Both the position numbers and the translations under genes were made by a program. Of a stretch of 64,000 nucleotides of DNA, positions 1 to 7,950 are shown piece by piece. Where the stretch lies: the NCBI RefSeq assembly GCF_000519185.1, contig NZ_JAFA01000002.1:310001-374000 (forward strand), written 5' to 3'. The notes beneath the pieces were generated by a model. That model searched no databases. It was not told where the DNA came from and worked only from the letters and a program-made list of their open reading frames with translations. The stretch comes from Paraburkholderia nodosa DSM 21604. Lineage in GTDB: Bacteria; Pseudomonadota; Gammaproteobacteria; Burkholderiales; Burkholderiaceae. Within the stretch, counting starts at the first letter, position 1; every line of letters starts with the position of its first letter.

Positions 1-316
1 TCAGTTCGGCAAGCAGCACGGGGTAGCCGGTAGCGACGTCGCCGAGCGCGCCGAACGCCATGACGGTGTGTATGCCGCGCTGCGCGTTGACGGGATGACC
101 GTTCACGTATTTGAACGCGAACAGCTTCGAATCGGCGACGGGCATCAATTCGATCACGCCATCCCGGGAATGGCAGGCGACGCGAGGCGATTTATCGAAT
201 TCGCTCCATCGGCGGTAGTCGTGTTCGAGCGCATCGACGAGTTCGCTGAGGCAGCGAGGCACGCCTATCCGTGCGATGAGTTTGCTGGTGGCAGGAACGT
301 CGAGAAAGCGGGTCAT
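1..316 (-). CDS. Ornithine cyclodeaminase, N-terminal part (runs off the window)
   Basis: The reading frame starts at ATG 316-314, preceded by AGGAGA about six bases upstream, and stays open to base 1. The first about 105 residues begin MTRFLDVPATSKLIARIG and include EFDKSPRVACHS, VIELMPVAD and FKYVNGHP, which match the start of the ornithine cyclodeaminase / mu-crystallin family. Family knowledge: the enzyme converts ornithine to proline and ammonia using bound NAD, in the cytoplasm. The Rossmann fold and catalytic residues lie outside the window. It follows an Lrp-type regulator on the same strand with 176 bases between them, and that gap carries repeated TGGCAAA half-sites. The family call is strong; substrate is inferred. 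Confidence 0.85.
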   Translation of the reverse strand, partial: MTRFLDVPATSKLIARIGVPRCLSELVDALEHDYRRWSEFDKSPRVACHSRDGVIELMPVADSKLFAFKYVNGHPVNAQRGIHTVMAFGALGDVATGYPVLLAEL

Positions 317-406
317 GAAATGTCTCCTGGGTTGGCTGTGCCGTGCACGGCGCTCGTGCGGCACGCAATGAGGAGATTATTTCGATGAAGCACGCCAACT
401 GACAGA

Positions 407-449
407 TGGCAAAGCTGGCAAAACGCGCAGGAAACCGGTCACTTTGCCA
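407..449. promoter_or_regulatory. Putative Lrp-type operator upstream of ornithine cyclodeaminase gene
   Basis: Two direct TGGCAAA copies (407-413 and 416-422) and one inverted copy TTTGCCA (443-449) lie between the Lrp gene and the cyclodeaminase gene. The same motif forms a palindrome upstream of the Lrp gene itself at 1017-1029. Binding by the neighbouring Lrp protein is inferred from this shared motif. Confidence 0.45.
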
Positions 450-492
450 GCCCGCGCTGCCATCTTGCGCAGGTTGATCCCGGCGCGGCCGT

Positions 493-924
493 TCAGGCCT
501 TGTGCGTCGAAAGCAGAATGCTGGTTTCGGTATTGGCGATGCCGTCGAGCAGGCGGATCGAAGCCAGTACCCGGTCGAAGCTTTCCAGAGAATCAGCCTG
601 CAATTCCGCCACCAGATCCCAACGCCCGTTCGTGCTGTGGATGGTCGCCACGTTCGGATAGCCGCGCAGCGCCTTCACGACGTCCGCCGCACGGTTGCCC
701 TCGACGGCGATCGACATGAGCGCACGAATGCGGTGCTTCTCCGCCGAGGGTTTCAGGCGCAGCGTGTAGCCGACGATTACGCCGTTTTCCTCGAGCCGCG
801 TAATGCGGTTCTGGACGGTCGCGCGCGCCACGCGCAACTGCTTCGCCAGTGTGACGACCGAAGTGCGGGCATTGTCGCGCAGCAGCGCGATGAGCTGTCG
901 GTCGATGTCGTCGAGGCTGATCAT
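493..924 (-). CDS. Lrp/AsnC family transcriptional regulator
   Basis: 143 residues, the normal length for Lrp/AsnC proteins. The N-terminal winged-helix part contains LDDIDRQLIALLRDNARTSVVTLAKQL and a recognition region VARATVQNRI; the C-terminal half is the RAM/AsnC ligand-binding fold (SIAVEGNRAADVVKALRGYPNVATIHSTNG). These proteins form dimers or octamers and usually sense amino acids. The gene lies just upstream of the ornithine cyclodeaminase gene on the same strand, so arginine/ornithine/proline metabolism is the likely target. A TGGCAAA-type palindrome lies about 95-105 bases upstream of its start, suggesting autoregulation. Ligand unknown. Confidence 0.92.
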   Translation of the reverse strand: MISLDDIDRQLIALLRDNARTSVVTLAKQLRVARATVQNRITRLEENGVIVGYTLRLKPSAEKHRIRALMSIAVEGNRAADVVKALRGYPNVATIHSTNGRWDLVAELQADSLESFDRVLASIRLLDGIANTETSILLSTHKA

Positions 925-1016
925 ATTGATATTTCCTGGCTGAAACCTGAGAGCCGCGAATATGCCGTGAGGCGAGCAGCGGCGCCACGCGAACTGGTCA
1001 GACTGCTCGCTGCGCG

Positions 1017-1059
1017 TGGCAAATTGCCAGGATTATGGGCGATTTCGACCCGTTTGCCA
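1017..1059. promoter_or_regulatory. Putative autoregulatory Lrp operator
   Basis: TGGCAAATTGCCA at 1017-1029 is a palindrome around one central base, and a further TTTGCCA half-site lies at 1053-1059. The same heptamer occurs three times in front of the cyclodeaminase gene. The rest of the 925-1235 gap holds the phaB terminator and no gene I can support. Confidence 0.4.
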
Positions 1060-1156
1060 CGTCTATGCCGACAGCCTGGCGGGACTCAGTGCTGGCGCTG
1101 GCGAACCGAAGCGTTCCCTGTTGCAAATCGCCATCCAGCCAGACCCAAAATACAAA

Positions 1157-1184
1157 GCGGGAGCCGGCATGTCGCCGCTCCCGC
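1157..1184 (-). terminator. Rho-independent terminator after phaB
   Basis: GCGGGAGC (1157-1164) pairs with GCTCCCGC (1177-1184). Read on the minus strand the hairpin is followed by TTTGTATTTTGGG, a T-rich tail. It lies 50 bases past the phaB stop. Confidence 0.7.
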
Positions 1185-1235
1185 CAGATCACTTCGTTGT
1201 GCTCACAAGCACCGCGCAAGAAGCCGCGGCAAAGC

Positions 1236-1976
1236 TCAGCTCATGTGCAGACCGCCATTGAGCGAGAAGTCCGCGCCGGTCGAGAAACCCGCTTCGTCGG
1301 ACGCGAGCCATGCCACGATCGAGGCGATCTCCATCGGTTCGCCGAGGCGCCGCACCGGAATGCTGTCGACGATCTTCGAGAGCACTTCGGGCTTCACCGC
1401 CTTCACCATGTCCGTGCCGATATAGCCGGGCGAAACGGTGTTGACGGTCACGCCCTTGGTCGCCACTTCCTGCGCCAGCGCCATGGTGAAGCCGTGAATG
1501 CCGGCCTTGGCCGTGGAGTAATTCGTCTGACCGAACTGGCCTTTCTGCCCGTTCACCGACGAAATGTTGATCACCCGCCCAAAGCCCCGCTCGATCATGC
1601 CGTCGATCACCTGCTTGGTCACGTTGAAGAGGCTCGTGAGGTTGGTGTCGATCACCGCGATCCAGTCTTCGTGCGTCATCTTGCGGAAGACGACGTCGCG
1701 CGTGATGCCGGCGTTGTTGACCAGGATGTCGATTTCGCCGACGTCCTTCTTCACCTTCTCGAACGCGACAGCCGTGGAGTCCCAGTCGGCCACGTTGCCT
1801 TCAGACGCGACGAACTCGTAGCCGAGCGCCTTCTGCTCGTCGAGCCAGCGTGTTTTGCGCTGCGAGTTCGGGCCGCAGCCCGCGACCACCGTGTAGCCAT
1901 CCTTGTGCAGACGCTGGCAGATGGCCGTTCCGATGCCGCCCATGCCGCCGGTCACGTAGGCAATACGCTTTGCCAT
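1236..1976 (-). CDS. phaB: Acetoacetyl-CoA reductase
   Basis: 246 residues, the usual PhaB length. Short-chain dehydrogenase fold with the Rossmann glycine motif TGGMGGIG near residue 9, NNAG near residue 88, the catalytic Ser (INISSVNGQKGQFGQ) and the YSTAK Tyr-Lys pair, and the PhaB-typical ends PVRRLGEPMEIA and SLNGGLHMS. The enzyme reduces acetoacetyl-CoA to (R)-3-hydroxybutyryl-CoA with NADPH for polyhydroxybutyrate synthesis in the cytoplasm. phaC and phaA are not adjacent: the gene stands alone between its own terminator and a leader of about 290 bases, so this may be an additional copy outside the main pha operon. FabG-like function is possible but less likely given the close PhaB resemblance. 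Confidence 0.93.
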   Translation of the reverse strand: MAKRIAYVTGGMGGIGTAICQRLHKDGYTVVAGCGPNSQRKTRWLDEQKALGYEFVASEGNVADWDSTAVAFEKVKKDVGEIDILVNNAGITRDVVFRKMTHEDWIAVIDTNLTSLFNVTKQVIDGMIERGFGRVINISSVNGQKGQFGQTNYSTAKAGIHGFTMALAQEVATKGVTVNTVSPGYIGTDMVKAVKPEVLSKIVDSIPVRRLGEPMEIASIVAWLASDEAGFSTGADFSLNGGLHMS

Positions 1977-2279
1977 AGATCCTCCTTTTGCTTTAGGGGG
2001 TAGGTGAGTTGGGAAAGACTCTGGAGGATGGAGTCAGTTTGACGAGCGCCACCAAGCCGGGCGATGGGGACATACCCGTACAGGAAAACGCTGCCGCAAT
2101 CCTTCCGTAAGACAGCGTGTGCCGGCCTTCGCTCGATGCCGCCGAAAAACCGGATCAGCGTAGCAGCGTCCTTTGGGGGACACAAGACGATCACGCCCTC
2201 GGGCGTGCGCAAAAGCACACAATTACCTGGCATGCCTCAATAAATGCATACGCAGAAAATGTGTTTTGCATAAAGACAC
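1977..2279. other. Intergenic leader of phaB
   Basis: No convincing gene. An RBS-like AGGAGGATCT lies immediately before the phaB start on the minus strand, and an A/T-richer stretch around 2215-2275 is the likely promoter zone. Open frames here lack homology-like sequence. Confidence 0.5.
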
Positions 2280-2305
2280 GGCCCGGCTCCATTCGAGACC
2301 GGGCC
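2280..2305 (-). terminator. Rho-independent terminator
   Basis: GGCCCGG (2280-2286) pairs with CCGGGCC (2299-2305). On the minus strand the hairpin is followed by GTGTCTTTATGCAAAAC. It terminates the small gene ending at 2352. Confidence 0.6.
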
Positions 2306-2351
2306 GCACGCAGGCTCACTGCGTAAGAATCGAGCAAGCATCAAACAAGCA

Positions 2352-2603
2352 TCAAAGGCCGGCGGCGAGGCGCTCGTTGCCATGCCCCTCGGGCAAACCC
2401 GTCACGTATTCCAGCCGCCCCACCGCTTCGAGCAGCGAGCGGCCGGCAATCGTGAGCGACAGCCGGCGGTGGCCTTCCGTCCATTGCTCGAGCGCAACCA
2501 GCTGACGCTCGAGCAGCGTGTCCAGTTCCTGACGGTTCATGTCGATCTGGTCCGGCGAATGGCGGACGAGCATCAGCGTGGCGAATTCTTTCGGGCTCAG
2601 CAA
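2352..2603 (-). CDS. Small hypothetical protein (about 83 aa)
   Basis: I do not recognise a named family. The frame is open to a TTG at 2633, but a TTG at 2603 has GGGAGA five bases upstream and is the better start; both are non-ATG. The product is a small soluble protein with LSPKEFATLMLV, QIDMNRQELDTLLERQLVALEQ and a basic HRRLSLTIAGRSLLEAV segment, all predicted helical, reminiscent of a small winged-helix-like fold. It has its own terminator and sits between phaB and the AI-2E-type permease, both on the same strand. Coding status is supported by its RBS and sensible amino-acid composition, but function is unknown. Confidence 0.6.
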   Translation of the reverse strand: MLSPKEFATLMLVRHSPDQIDMNRQELDTLLERQLVALEQWTEGHRRLSLTIAGRSLLEAVGRLEYVTGLPEGHGNERLAAGL

Positions 2604-2687
2604 CGTTGTCTCCCAGTAACTTTCATGCCGCAACCAGGGGCACAGGGCCGCATATATTCGAGCCTCAATGTGACACGGGCATGACTG

Positions 2688-4643
2688 TCACAATTTCGCT
2701 CCCGCACTATATTGACCCTGCATATCCGGCGTTGCTGCCCTCTTTTCGGTCGGCGGCGTCTGTACCGGTACGAGCGCCACGCCGCATTCCTCCACGAGGT
2801 TGCGCAGCGAGGTCGGGAAGAGCGTGCCGGGGTCGTCGGCAATGCCTGCGCCGTCGTCGCGCAGCGCCGCGCCGATGCCCACCACGATGGTCGCGTCGGG
2901 GGCGCGCTCGCGCAGGCGGCGCACGAGATTGCGCAGGTACGGCGCCGACTCGGGCGCATCGAGCGACACCACGCAGATGGCCGGCGAGCGCTCGTCGATC
3001 ATGGCCCCGCGCGTGGCGCGCACTTCGTCGTAGGTGGTGGCCGCGCAGGGAATATTGCGCCGCATGAGCAACTGGCCGACGATCGCCACCGCCACGTCGT
3101 CGAACGCGCCGCGTCCGGGCACGCACAGCACCTCGCCCGCGTCCGGCGAGAGCGTGAACTCGATCACCCTCGCGCCTTCGTCCGCGCCTTCAACGGACTT
3201 CTTGGCGCTCTCCCCCTCGGGTGCGGCGTGACGCGAATCGTCCACGGATTCGAGGTCCTCGACGATATCGAGCAGCGCCTGGTTGATACGCGCGACCTGC
3301 TCGGCGGGCAGCACGCCGCGCAAGGCGTCGTTGCGCGCGAAGCGCAGGCCCTCGAACGCCACCTGCTCGTAATAGTCGATGAGCGGCATGCCGGTGAGCA
3401 GCCGGTCCGCCTGCAGCAGTGCCTCGTGGGGATCGTCGGCGAGCAGGCGCTGGTAGCACATTTGCGCGGGCGTGAGTGCGGGCTGGTCGCCAAGCAGGAT
3501 CGTGAGGAAGTTCAGGCGGTCCACGTAGCGGCCCAGCGTGACGATGCACAACGTGAGCGGGGTGGAAAGCACGAGCCCCACGGGCCCCCACAGCCAGCTC
3601 CAGAAGATCGCCGCCACCACCACCGCAAGCGGTGAGAGGCCCGAGCGCTTGCCATAGAGCATCGGCTCGGCGAACTGCCCCGCCACCACGTCCACGACGA
3701 TGAAGAAGATCAGCGTCGTGACGCCCATGGTCCATTGCGGCTGCGTGGCCGCGGCGACGATCGTCGCCATGATCGCGGCGATCCAGATGCCGATGTACGG
3801 CACGAAGCGCATGAGCGCCGCCACCGCGCCGAACAGCAGCGCGCCCGGTACGCCGATGCCGGCCAGCCCCAGCGCGATCACCCCGCCCACCGTGACGTTC
3901 ACGCCGACCTGCGCGACGAAGTAGCGCGAGAGCCGCTGTGAGGCGTCGTTGATGGCGGTCGTGGTGCGGTGCAGGTCGTCGGAGCCGAACACGCTGATGA
4001 GCCGGTCGCGCAGATCCTCGCGCTGGAACAGGATGAAGATCGTCACCACGAGCACGATGAAGGTCGTTTCGAGCGGCGCGATAGCCGGGGCAAGCGCCTT
4101 TTGCGCGAGCGTAAGCGGCGTGGGCGCGGGCGTATGGACCTCCACGGGCATCGGCTGCTGCGGCTGGTTGCGCGCCGCGCGCCCGCGCGGCTGCGGCGGC
4201 GCGGGCGGCGGCGTGGGCGTCACGCGCTGCAGCGCGGTGGCGGCCCGCGACATCAGCGAATCGGCGCGGCCCACGGTTTTTTCCTGCACCGTTTTCACTT
4301 TCTGCTCGATCTCTTCCTGGTACTGCGGCAGGGAGGCGGAAAGCTGATACACCTGCGCGGCGATCAGCGCGCCCACGCCGGCAAGTGCGAGCACGGTGGA
4401 GAGCACCGCAATCAGAATGGCGAGGAACTGCGGCACATGAAAGCGCCGCAGCGTGGTCACGAGCGGCGCCAGCAGAAAGCTCAGCAGCACCGAGAGCGTA
4501 ATGGGAATCAGCACCGCGCGCCCGAAATACAGGCCGCACACCACGACCACGCCGGTAATGACGGAGGCGAGGCTGTGCAGCGTAGGCGGGCTCGGCGGAA
4601 ACACCCGGTTGCGTCTGCCCTGCGGCGGCAGCGGGAAATTCAT
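2688..4643 (-). CDS. AI-2E family transporter with extra C-terminal cytoplasmic domain
   Basis: About 651 residues from ATG 4643 (MNFPLPPQ); upstream in-frame ATGs at 4673 and 4709 are possible and no start has a clear RBS. The first about 420 residues are an AI-2E/PerM-type permease: paired N-terminal membrane segments, a long periplasmic/cytoplasmic linker rich in Pro (PTPPPAPPQP), then LETTFIVLVVTIFILFQREDLRDR, GVPGALLFGAVAALMRFVPYIG and FAEPMLYG, all family hallmarks. Family members usually have about 350-400 residues. The additional about 200 residues include VPGRGAFDDVAVAIVGQLLMRR and an alpha/beta region resembling a cobalamin-binding or receiver-like fold, although no cobalamin DxHxxG motif is visible. 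Substrate unknown. Confidence 0.85.
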   Translation of the reverse strand: MNFPLPPQGRRNRVFPPSPPTLHSLASVITGVVVVCGLYFGRAVLIPITLSVLLSFLLAPLVTTLRRFHVPQFLAILIAVLSTVLALAGVGALIAAQVYQLSASLPQYQEEIEQKVKTVQEKTVGRADSLMSRAATALQRVTPTPPPAPPQPRGRAARNQPQQPMPVEVHTPAPTPLTLAQKALAPAIAPLETTFIVLVVTIFILFQREDLRDRLISVFGSDDLHRTTTAINDASQRLSRYFVAQVGVNVTVGGVIALGLAGIGVPGALLFGAVAALMRFVPYIGIWIAAIMATIVAAATQPQWTMGVTTLIFFIVVDVVAGQFAEPMLYGKRSGLSPLAVVVAAIFWSWLWGPVGLVLSTPLTLCIVTLGRYVDRLNFLTILLGDQPALTPAQMCYQRLLADDPHEALLQADRLLTGMPLIDYYEQVAFEGLRFARNDALRGVLPAEQVARINQALLDIVEDLESVDDSRHAAPEGESAKKSVEGADEGARVIEFTLSPDAGEVLCVPGRGAFDDVAVAIVGQLLMRRNIPCAATTYDEVRATRGAMIDERSPAICVVSLDAPESAPYLRNLVRRLRERAPDATIVVGIGAALRDDGAGIADDPGTLFPTSLRNLVEECGVALVPVQTPPTEKRAATPDMQGQYSAGAKL

Positions 4644-4740
4644 GTCGGATCGGATCGGCAAAAAAAGAAACATCGGGGCCGCGCCGGCTCGGGCAAGCGC
4701 ACGGCCCATCTATACGCACGAGGCGCACCTCGAAATGGTA

Positions 4741-4765
4741 CAGCGCCTCCCCACGTGAGGCGCTG
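4741..4765 (-). terminator. Terminator hairpin after the MlaC-like gene
   Basis: CAGCGCCTC (4741-4749) and GAGGCGCTG (4757-4765) form a perfect nine-base stem just past the minus-strand stop at 4814. The T-tract is weak (TACCATTTCG), so it may be only partly Rho-independent. Confidence 0.5.
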
Positions 4766-4813
4766 CCGTCCAGATTTTCGCAGGTCGCGAGAGGGGCACG
4801 CAAAAACCGCGCG

Positions 4814-5464
4814 TCACTGCGTCTGCGTCTTGCCCGTGACGAGTTCCTGGTTGCGCGCGGTGAGGAACTGGATGAGCCCGTCCACGCCGCCCTGCTGGAT
4901 CTTCTCGTTGAACTGCTGGCGATAGGTCTGGATCAGCCATGCGCCGAGCACGTTCAGGTCGTAAAGGCGCCAGCCCTGCGGCGTCTTGTACAGCCGGTAA
5001 TCGATTTCAATCGGATTGCTGCTGGTTTGCGCGAGCGTGCGCACGACGACGTCAGTGTCGCCCGGCGAGCTGCGCATGGGCGGGTACTCGATCTTTTGGT
5101 CAGGCTTCAGTTGCGCGATGGCGCCCGAGTAGAGATGGATCAGCAGCAGCTGGAACTGCTGCTCGATCTGCGCTTGCTGCTCGGGCGTCGTGGTGCGCCA
5201 GTGCGGCCCCATGGCGAGGCGCGTGGTGCGGCGAAAATCGACGTACGGAAGAATGTCGCGGTTGACGATATCCTGGATGCGCGCGATATCGTCGGGCGCG
5301 ACGGACTTCGTGCGGACTTCGTCGAGGATCTGCTGCGTGGCGGTCTTGATGAGCGCCTGGGGGTCCGACTGGTCCACCGGGACCGATTGAGCAAACGCCG
5401 CAGTAGCGGGCAGGAACGACAGACACCACGCAAGCAGCGCGGTCACGCGGAATAACCTGGTCAT
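4814..5464 (-). CDS. MlaC/Ttg2D-like periplasmic phospholipid-binding protein
   Basis: 216 residues from ATG 5464 (MTRLFRVTALLAW); the frame is open further upstream but this start has an AGAGAT RBS and gives a clean Sec signal peptide ending near AFA-QS. The mature part shows the MlaC/Tol_Tol_Ttg2 family pattern: DPQALIKTATQQILDEV, RDILPYVDFRRTTRLAMGPHWRTTTPEQQ, LLLIHLYSGAIAQL, and the C-terminal YDLNVLGAWLIQTYRQQFNEKIQQGGVDGLIQFL. The family ferries phospholipids between the outer membrane and the inner-membrane MlaFEDB complex. No mlaFEDB genes are adjacent, so this is a stand-alone paralogue; the neighbour is an AI-2E-type permease on the same strand. Confidence 0.88.
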   Translation of the reverse strand: MTRLFRVTALLAWCLSFLPATAAFAQSVPVDQSDPQALIKTATQQILDEVRTKSVAPDDIARIQDIVNRDILPYVDFRRTTRLAMGPHWRTTTPEQQAQIEQQFQLLLIHLYSGAIAQLKPDQKIEYPPMRSSPGDTDVVVRTLAQTSSNPIEIDYRLYKTPQGWRLYDLNVLGAWLIQTYRQQFNEKIQQGGVDGLIQFLTARNQELVTGKTQTQ

Positions 5465-5612
5465 CGATATCTCTGGGCAATGGCGGGAGGGGCGAACGGG
5501 CGCGAAGTCGACAGGCCGCACGCATCGCGCGAGCGCACGCCAGCGCTCAGTCTAGCGGGTCGGGCGCACACAGGTCGGATCGTTGTGCCGCTCGTGGGCT
5601 CATGCCTTCACT

Positions 5613-5843
5613 TCACGCGCGCGGCGTGCGCGCCCGCGCATCGGACTCCGCAAGGAATGCCTCGAGCCCGAAAAGCCAGGCAACACAGAACGAGAGGCGC
5701 GAGAGCACGGCCGGCATCGGGTCGCCTTCGCTGTCGTCCGCGCCCTGCTCCAGCGTGTTCTCGCCAGAAGCGAGCGCGCCTGACAGTGGCACGGACGTCG
5801 TCGATAACGGCGATTGCTGGCGGGAAATGGCTTCGGGCTCCAT
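5613..5843 (-). CDS. Possible small protein (76 aa) with one hydrophobic segment
   Basis: ATG 5843 is preceded by GAGGAG about ten bases upstream. The product starts MEPEAISRQQSPL, is acidic in its first half (LEQGADDSEGDP) and then has one hydrophobic stretch, VLSRLSFCVAWLFGLEAFLA, before a basic end. The contrast between the halves and the RBS make it a fair candidate for a small membrane-associated protein, but the frame is also open well upstream and I recognise no family. It is transcribed divergently from the stressosome-like operon starting at 6217. Confidence 0.35.
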   Translation of the reverse strand: MEPEAISRQQSPLSTTSVPLSGALASGENTLEQGADDSEGDPMPAVLSRLSFCVAWLFGLEAFLAESDARARTPRA

Positions 5844-6216
5844 GGCTGCGGTGCTCCTCGGTGCGGACCGGATTGTGATTGGCGCTACTGTGAAGCAAGA
5901 CACATACCATGCGATGACATCGCGCAGAGCCCCGCTCGCAGCAATGCTCGTGCATCCGCACGCAATCTCCCCCCCTGTAAAAACTACAAGCGCGTCACGG
6001 CAAAGTGGGGCGTCCCGCGCGCACCCGGCCCAGCAGTCGTTGCGCGGGCAAGCAGGCACGAAAAACGCATGCAGCCACACGCCCGCCCGTTCGCTTGCCT
6101 TGCCTGCCCGCGTAATCGGTTCAATTGCGGTTCGATTGGGATCGAATCGATACGATGACGTAAGGTTCAGCGGTTCGTCTCGATGACGAGGCGCGCCCCA
6201 TCGCTCAGGAGATCGC
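5844..6216. other. Leader of the rsb-like operon, with an inverted repeat
   Basis: No supported gene. TTCGAT (6131-6136) and ATCGAA (6141-6146) form a perfect inverted repeat with a four-base spacer, about 70 bases before the RsbR-like start; it may be an operator. A GGAG-type RBS (CAGGAGATCGC) precedes the start at 6217. Confidence 0.4.
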
Positions 6217-7083
6217 ATGAACACACCGGAACAGGTTCGCATTGCGGACATCCTCGGCCAGCATCGCGACACGCTGCTCGCCGAATGGCTGCGCCTGCAT
6301 CTGCCGATCGCGCTGCGCCGCGGCCTCGCGATGGAAGGGGAAATTCGCGAGCAGTTCTCCGCGTTCCTCAATGTCTTTCTCGACACGCTGCCGAATACCG
6401 AAACCTTCGATTCGGCCCGCCCGGAATGGGAGCCGGTGCGCGCGTTCCTGGCGGAAATGTCGGCGCACCGCGCGCGTCAGGGCTACACGCCGGTCGAGAC
6501 GGCCACCTTCGTGTTCTCGTTCAAGGAACCGCTCTACGCGCGGCTGCGCCAGGCGTATGCGAGCAACGCCGCCGAGCTTGCCCAGGTGAGCTGGCAGGTC
6601 AACCTGCTGCTCGACGGCTTCGGCATCTACACCACCGACATTTTCCAGAAGAGCCGCGAAGCGATCATCGCGCGCCAGCAGGAAGAGCTGCTGGAGCTTT
6701 CCACGCCGGTCGTGCAGCTTTGGGAAGGCATCCTCGCGCTGCCGCTCATCGGCACGCTCGACTCCGCGCGCACTCAGGTCGTCATGGAGAGCCTGCTGCA
6801 GAAGATCGTCGACACGGGCGCGGGCCTCGCGATCATCGACATCACGGGTGTGCCCACCGTCGACACGCTCGTCGCGCAGCATCTGCTCAAGACCGTGGCC
6901 GCCGCGCGCCTGATGGGCGCGGACTGCATCATCAGCGGCATCCGCCCGCAGATCGCGCAGACCATCGTGCACCTGGGCGTCGATCTCACCAACGTCACGA
7001 CCAAGTCCACGCTCGCCGACGCCTTCGTCATCGCGCTGCAGCGCATTGGCGCGACCATCACCTCGCCGAAGGCCACGGCCTGA
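6217..7083 (+). CDS. RsbR-like stressosome scaffold/sensor protein
   Basis: 288 residues. The N-terminal about 150 residues are helical and match the RsbRD-type N-terminal sensor (LLAEWLRLHLPIALRRG, FLAEMSAHRARQGYTPVETATFVFSFKEPLY). The C-terminal STAS domain (about 165-280) contains LSTPVVQLWEGILALPLIGTLDSARTQ and IIDITGVPTVDTLVAQHLLK, the typical RsbR signature with conserved Thr residues that RsbT phosphorylates in Bacillus. It is the first gene of an operon of six signalling genes. In Bacillus, RsbR and RsbS assemble a large cytoplasmic complex (stressosome) that releases RsbT on stress. The stimulus here is unknown. Confidence 0.92.
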   Translation: MNTPEQVRIADILGQHRDTLLAEWLRLHLPIALRRGLAMEGEIREQFSAFLNVFLDTLPNTETFDSARPEWEPVRAFLAEMSAHRARQGYTPVETATFVFSFKEPLYARLRQAYASNAAELAQVSWQVNLLLDGFGIYTTDIFQKSREAIIARQQEELLELSTPVVQLWEGILALPLIGTLDSARTQVVMESLLQKIVDTGAGLAIIDITGVPTVDTLVAQHLLKTVAAARLMGADCIISGIRPQIAQTIVHLGVDLTNVTTKSTLADAFVIALQRIGATITSPKATA

Positions 7084-7122
7084 GAGCCACTGAGCAACCT
7101 CGACGCACGGGAACCGCACACG

Positions 7123-7482
7123 ATGGAACGCATTCCGATTCTGCGCCTCGGCGACTGCCTGATCGTCACGATCCAGGTGGACATGCACGACCGCCTCGCG
7201 ATCACACTGCAGGACGACCTCACCGAGCGCATCGTGAAGGAGTCGGCCAAAGGCGTGCTGATCGACATCTCGACCCTCGACGTGGTCGACTCGTTCATCG
7301 GCCGCATGATCAGCAACACGGCCGCCATGGCGATGGTGCTCGACGCGCAGACCGTGGTGGTCGGCATGCAGCCGTCCGTGGCGATCACGCTGGTCGAGCT
7401 CGGCCTCACGCTTTCGGGCGTGCGCACCGCGCTGAACGTCGAAAAAGGCATGGCGCTGCTCAAGCAGCGCCAGCTCCGTTAA
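7123..7482 (+). CDS. rsbS: RsbS-like STAS-domain protein
   Basis: 119 residues, a single STAS domain as in RsbS. It begins MERIPILRLGDCLIVTIQVDMHD and carries IDISTLDVVDSFIGRMI, where Ser57 corresponds to the RsbT-phosphorylated serine of RsbS (Ser59 in Bacillus). The gene lies 39 bases after the RsbR-like gene and before the RsbT-like gene, the canonical R-S-T order. It is expected to co-assemble with RsbR and to sequester the RsbT kinase until phosphorylated. Confidence 0.93.
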   Translation: MERIPILRLGDCLIVTIQVDMHDRLAITLQDDLTERIVKESAKGVLIDISTLDVVDSFIGRMISNTAAMAMVLDAQTVVVGMQPSVAITLVELGLTLSGVRTALNVEKGMALLKQRQLR

Positions 7483-7524
7483 GTCCCATTATTCCGTTAG
7501 CTAGCACGTCTCTTGCGTTCGACC

Positions 7525-7950
7525 ATGAATAGCAACGACACGACCGGAAGGCTTGCGGCCCAGGTGAGCCTGCGTTCGGACGAGGAAATCGTCCGGCTGC
7601 GACAGATCGTGCGCGACGCCGCCATCGCGCAGGGATTCTCGCTCATCGAGCAGACCAAGTTCGTGACGGCGGCGAGCGAACTCGCACGCAACACGCTGCA
7701 GCATGGCGGCGGCGGCGATGCGCGCCTCGACGTGCTGGAAAGAGGCATGCGCGTGGGCCTGCGGCTCTCGTTCGTCGATCAGGGTCCGGGGATTGCTGAC
7801 ATCGAGCGCGCGCTGCAGGACGGCTTCACGAGCGGCAATGGCCTGGGCTTGGGCCTTGGCGGCTCGCGGCGCCTGTGCGACGAGTTCACGATCGAATCGA
7901 CTCCGGGTGCCGGCACGACGGTCACCATCACGAAATGGAAACTACGCTAG
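7525..7950 (+). CDS. rsbT: RsbT-like serine/threonine kinase (anti-sigma-type ATPase)
   Basis: 141 residues from ATG 7525; a TTG at 7513 is in frame but less likely. It is a GHKL ATPase of the RsbT/RsbW class: N-box ASELARNTLQHG, G1 box FVDQGPGI, and G2 region NGLGLGLGGSRRL, ending with TPGAGTTVTITKW. RsbT phosphorylates RsbR and RsbS and then, once released, activates a downstream partner. In Bacillus that partner is the RsbU phosphatase; no RsbU, RsbV, RsbW or SigB gene is present here. Its 3' end overlaps the next gene by 16 bases. Confidence 0.93.
   Translation: MNSNDTTGRLAAQVSLRSDEEIVRLRQIVRDAAIAQGFSLIEQTKFVTAASELARNTLQHGGGGDARLDVLERGMRVGLRLSFVDQGPGIADIERALQDGFTSGNGLGLGLGGSRRLCDEFTIESTPGAGTTVTITKWKLR

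Noticed and set aside
1952..2233. 93-codon minus-strand frame upstream of phaB
   Set aside because: It overlaps the phaB start, has no RBS and leaves no room for the phaB leader and promoter.
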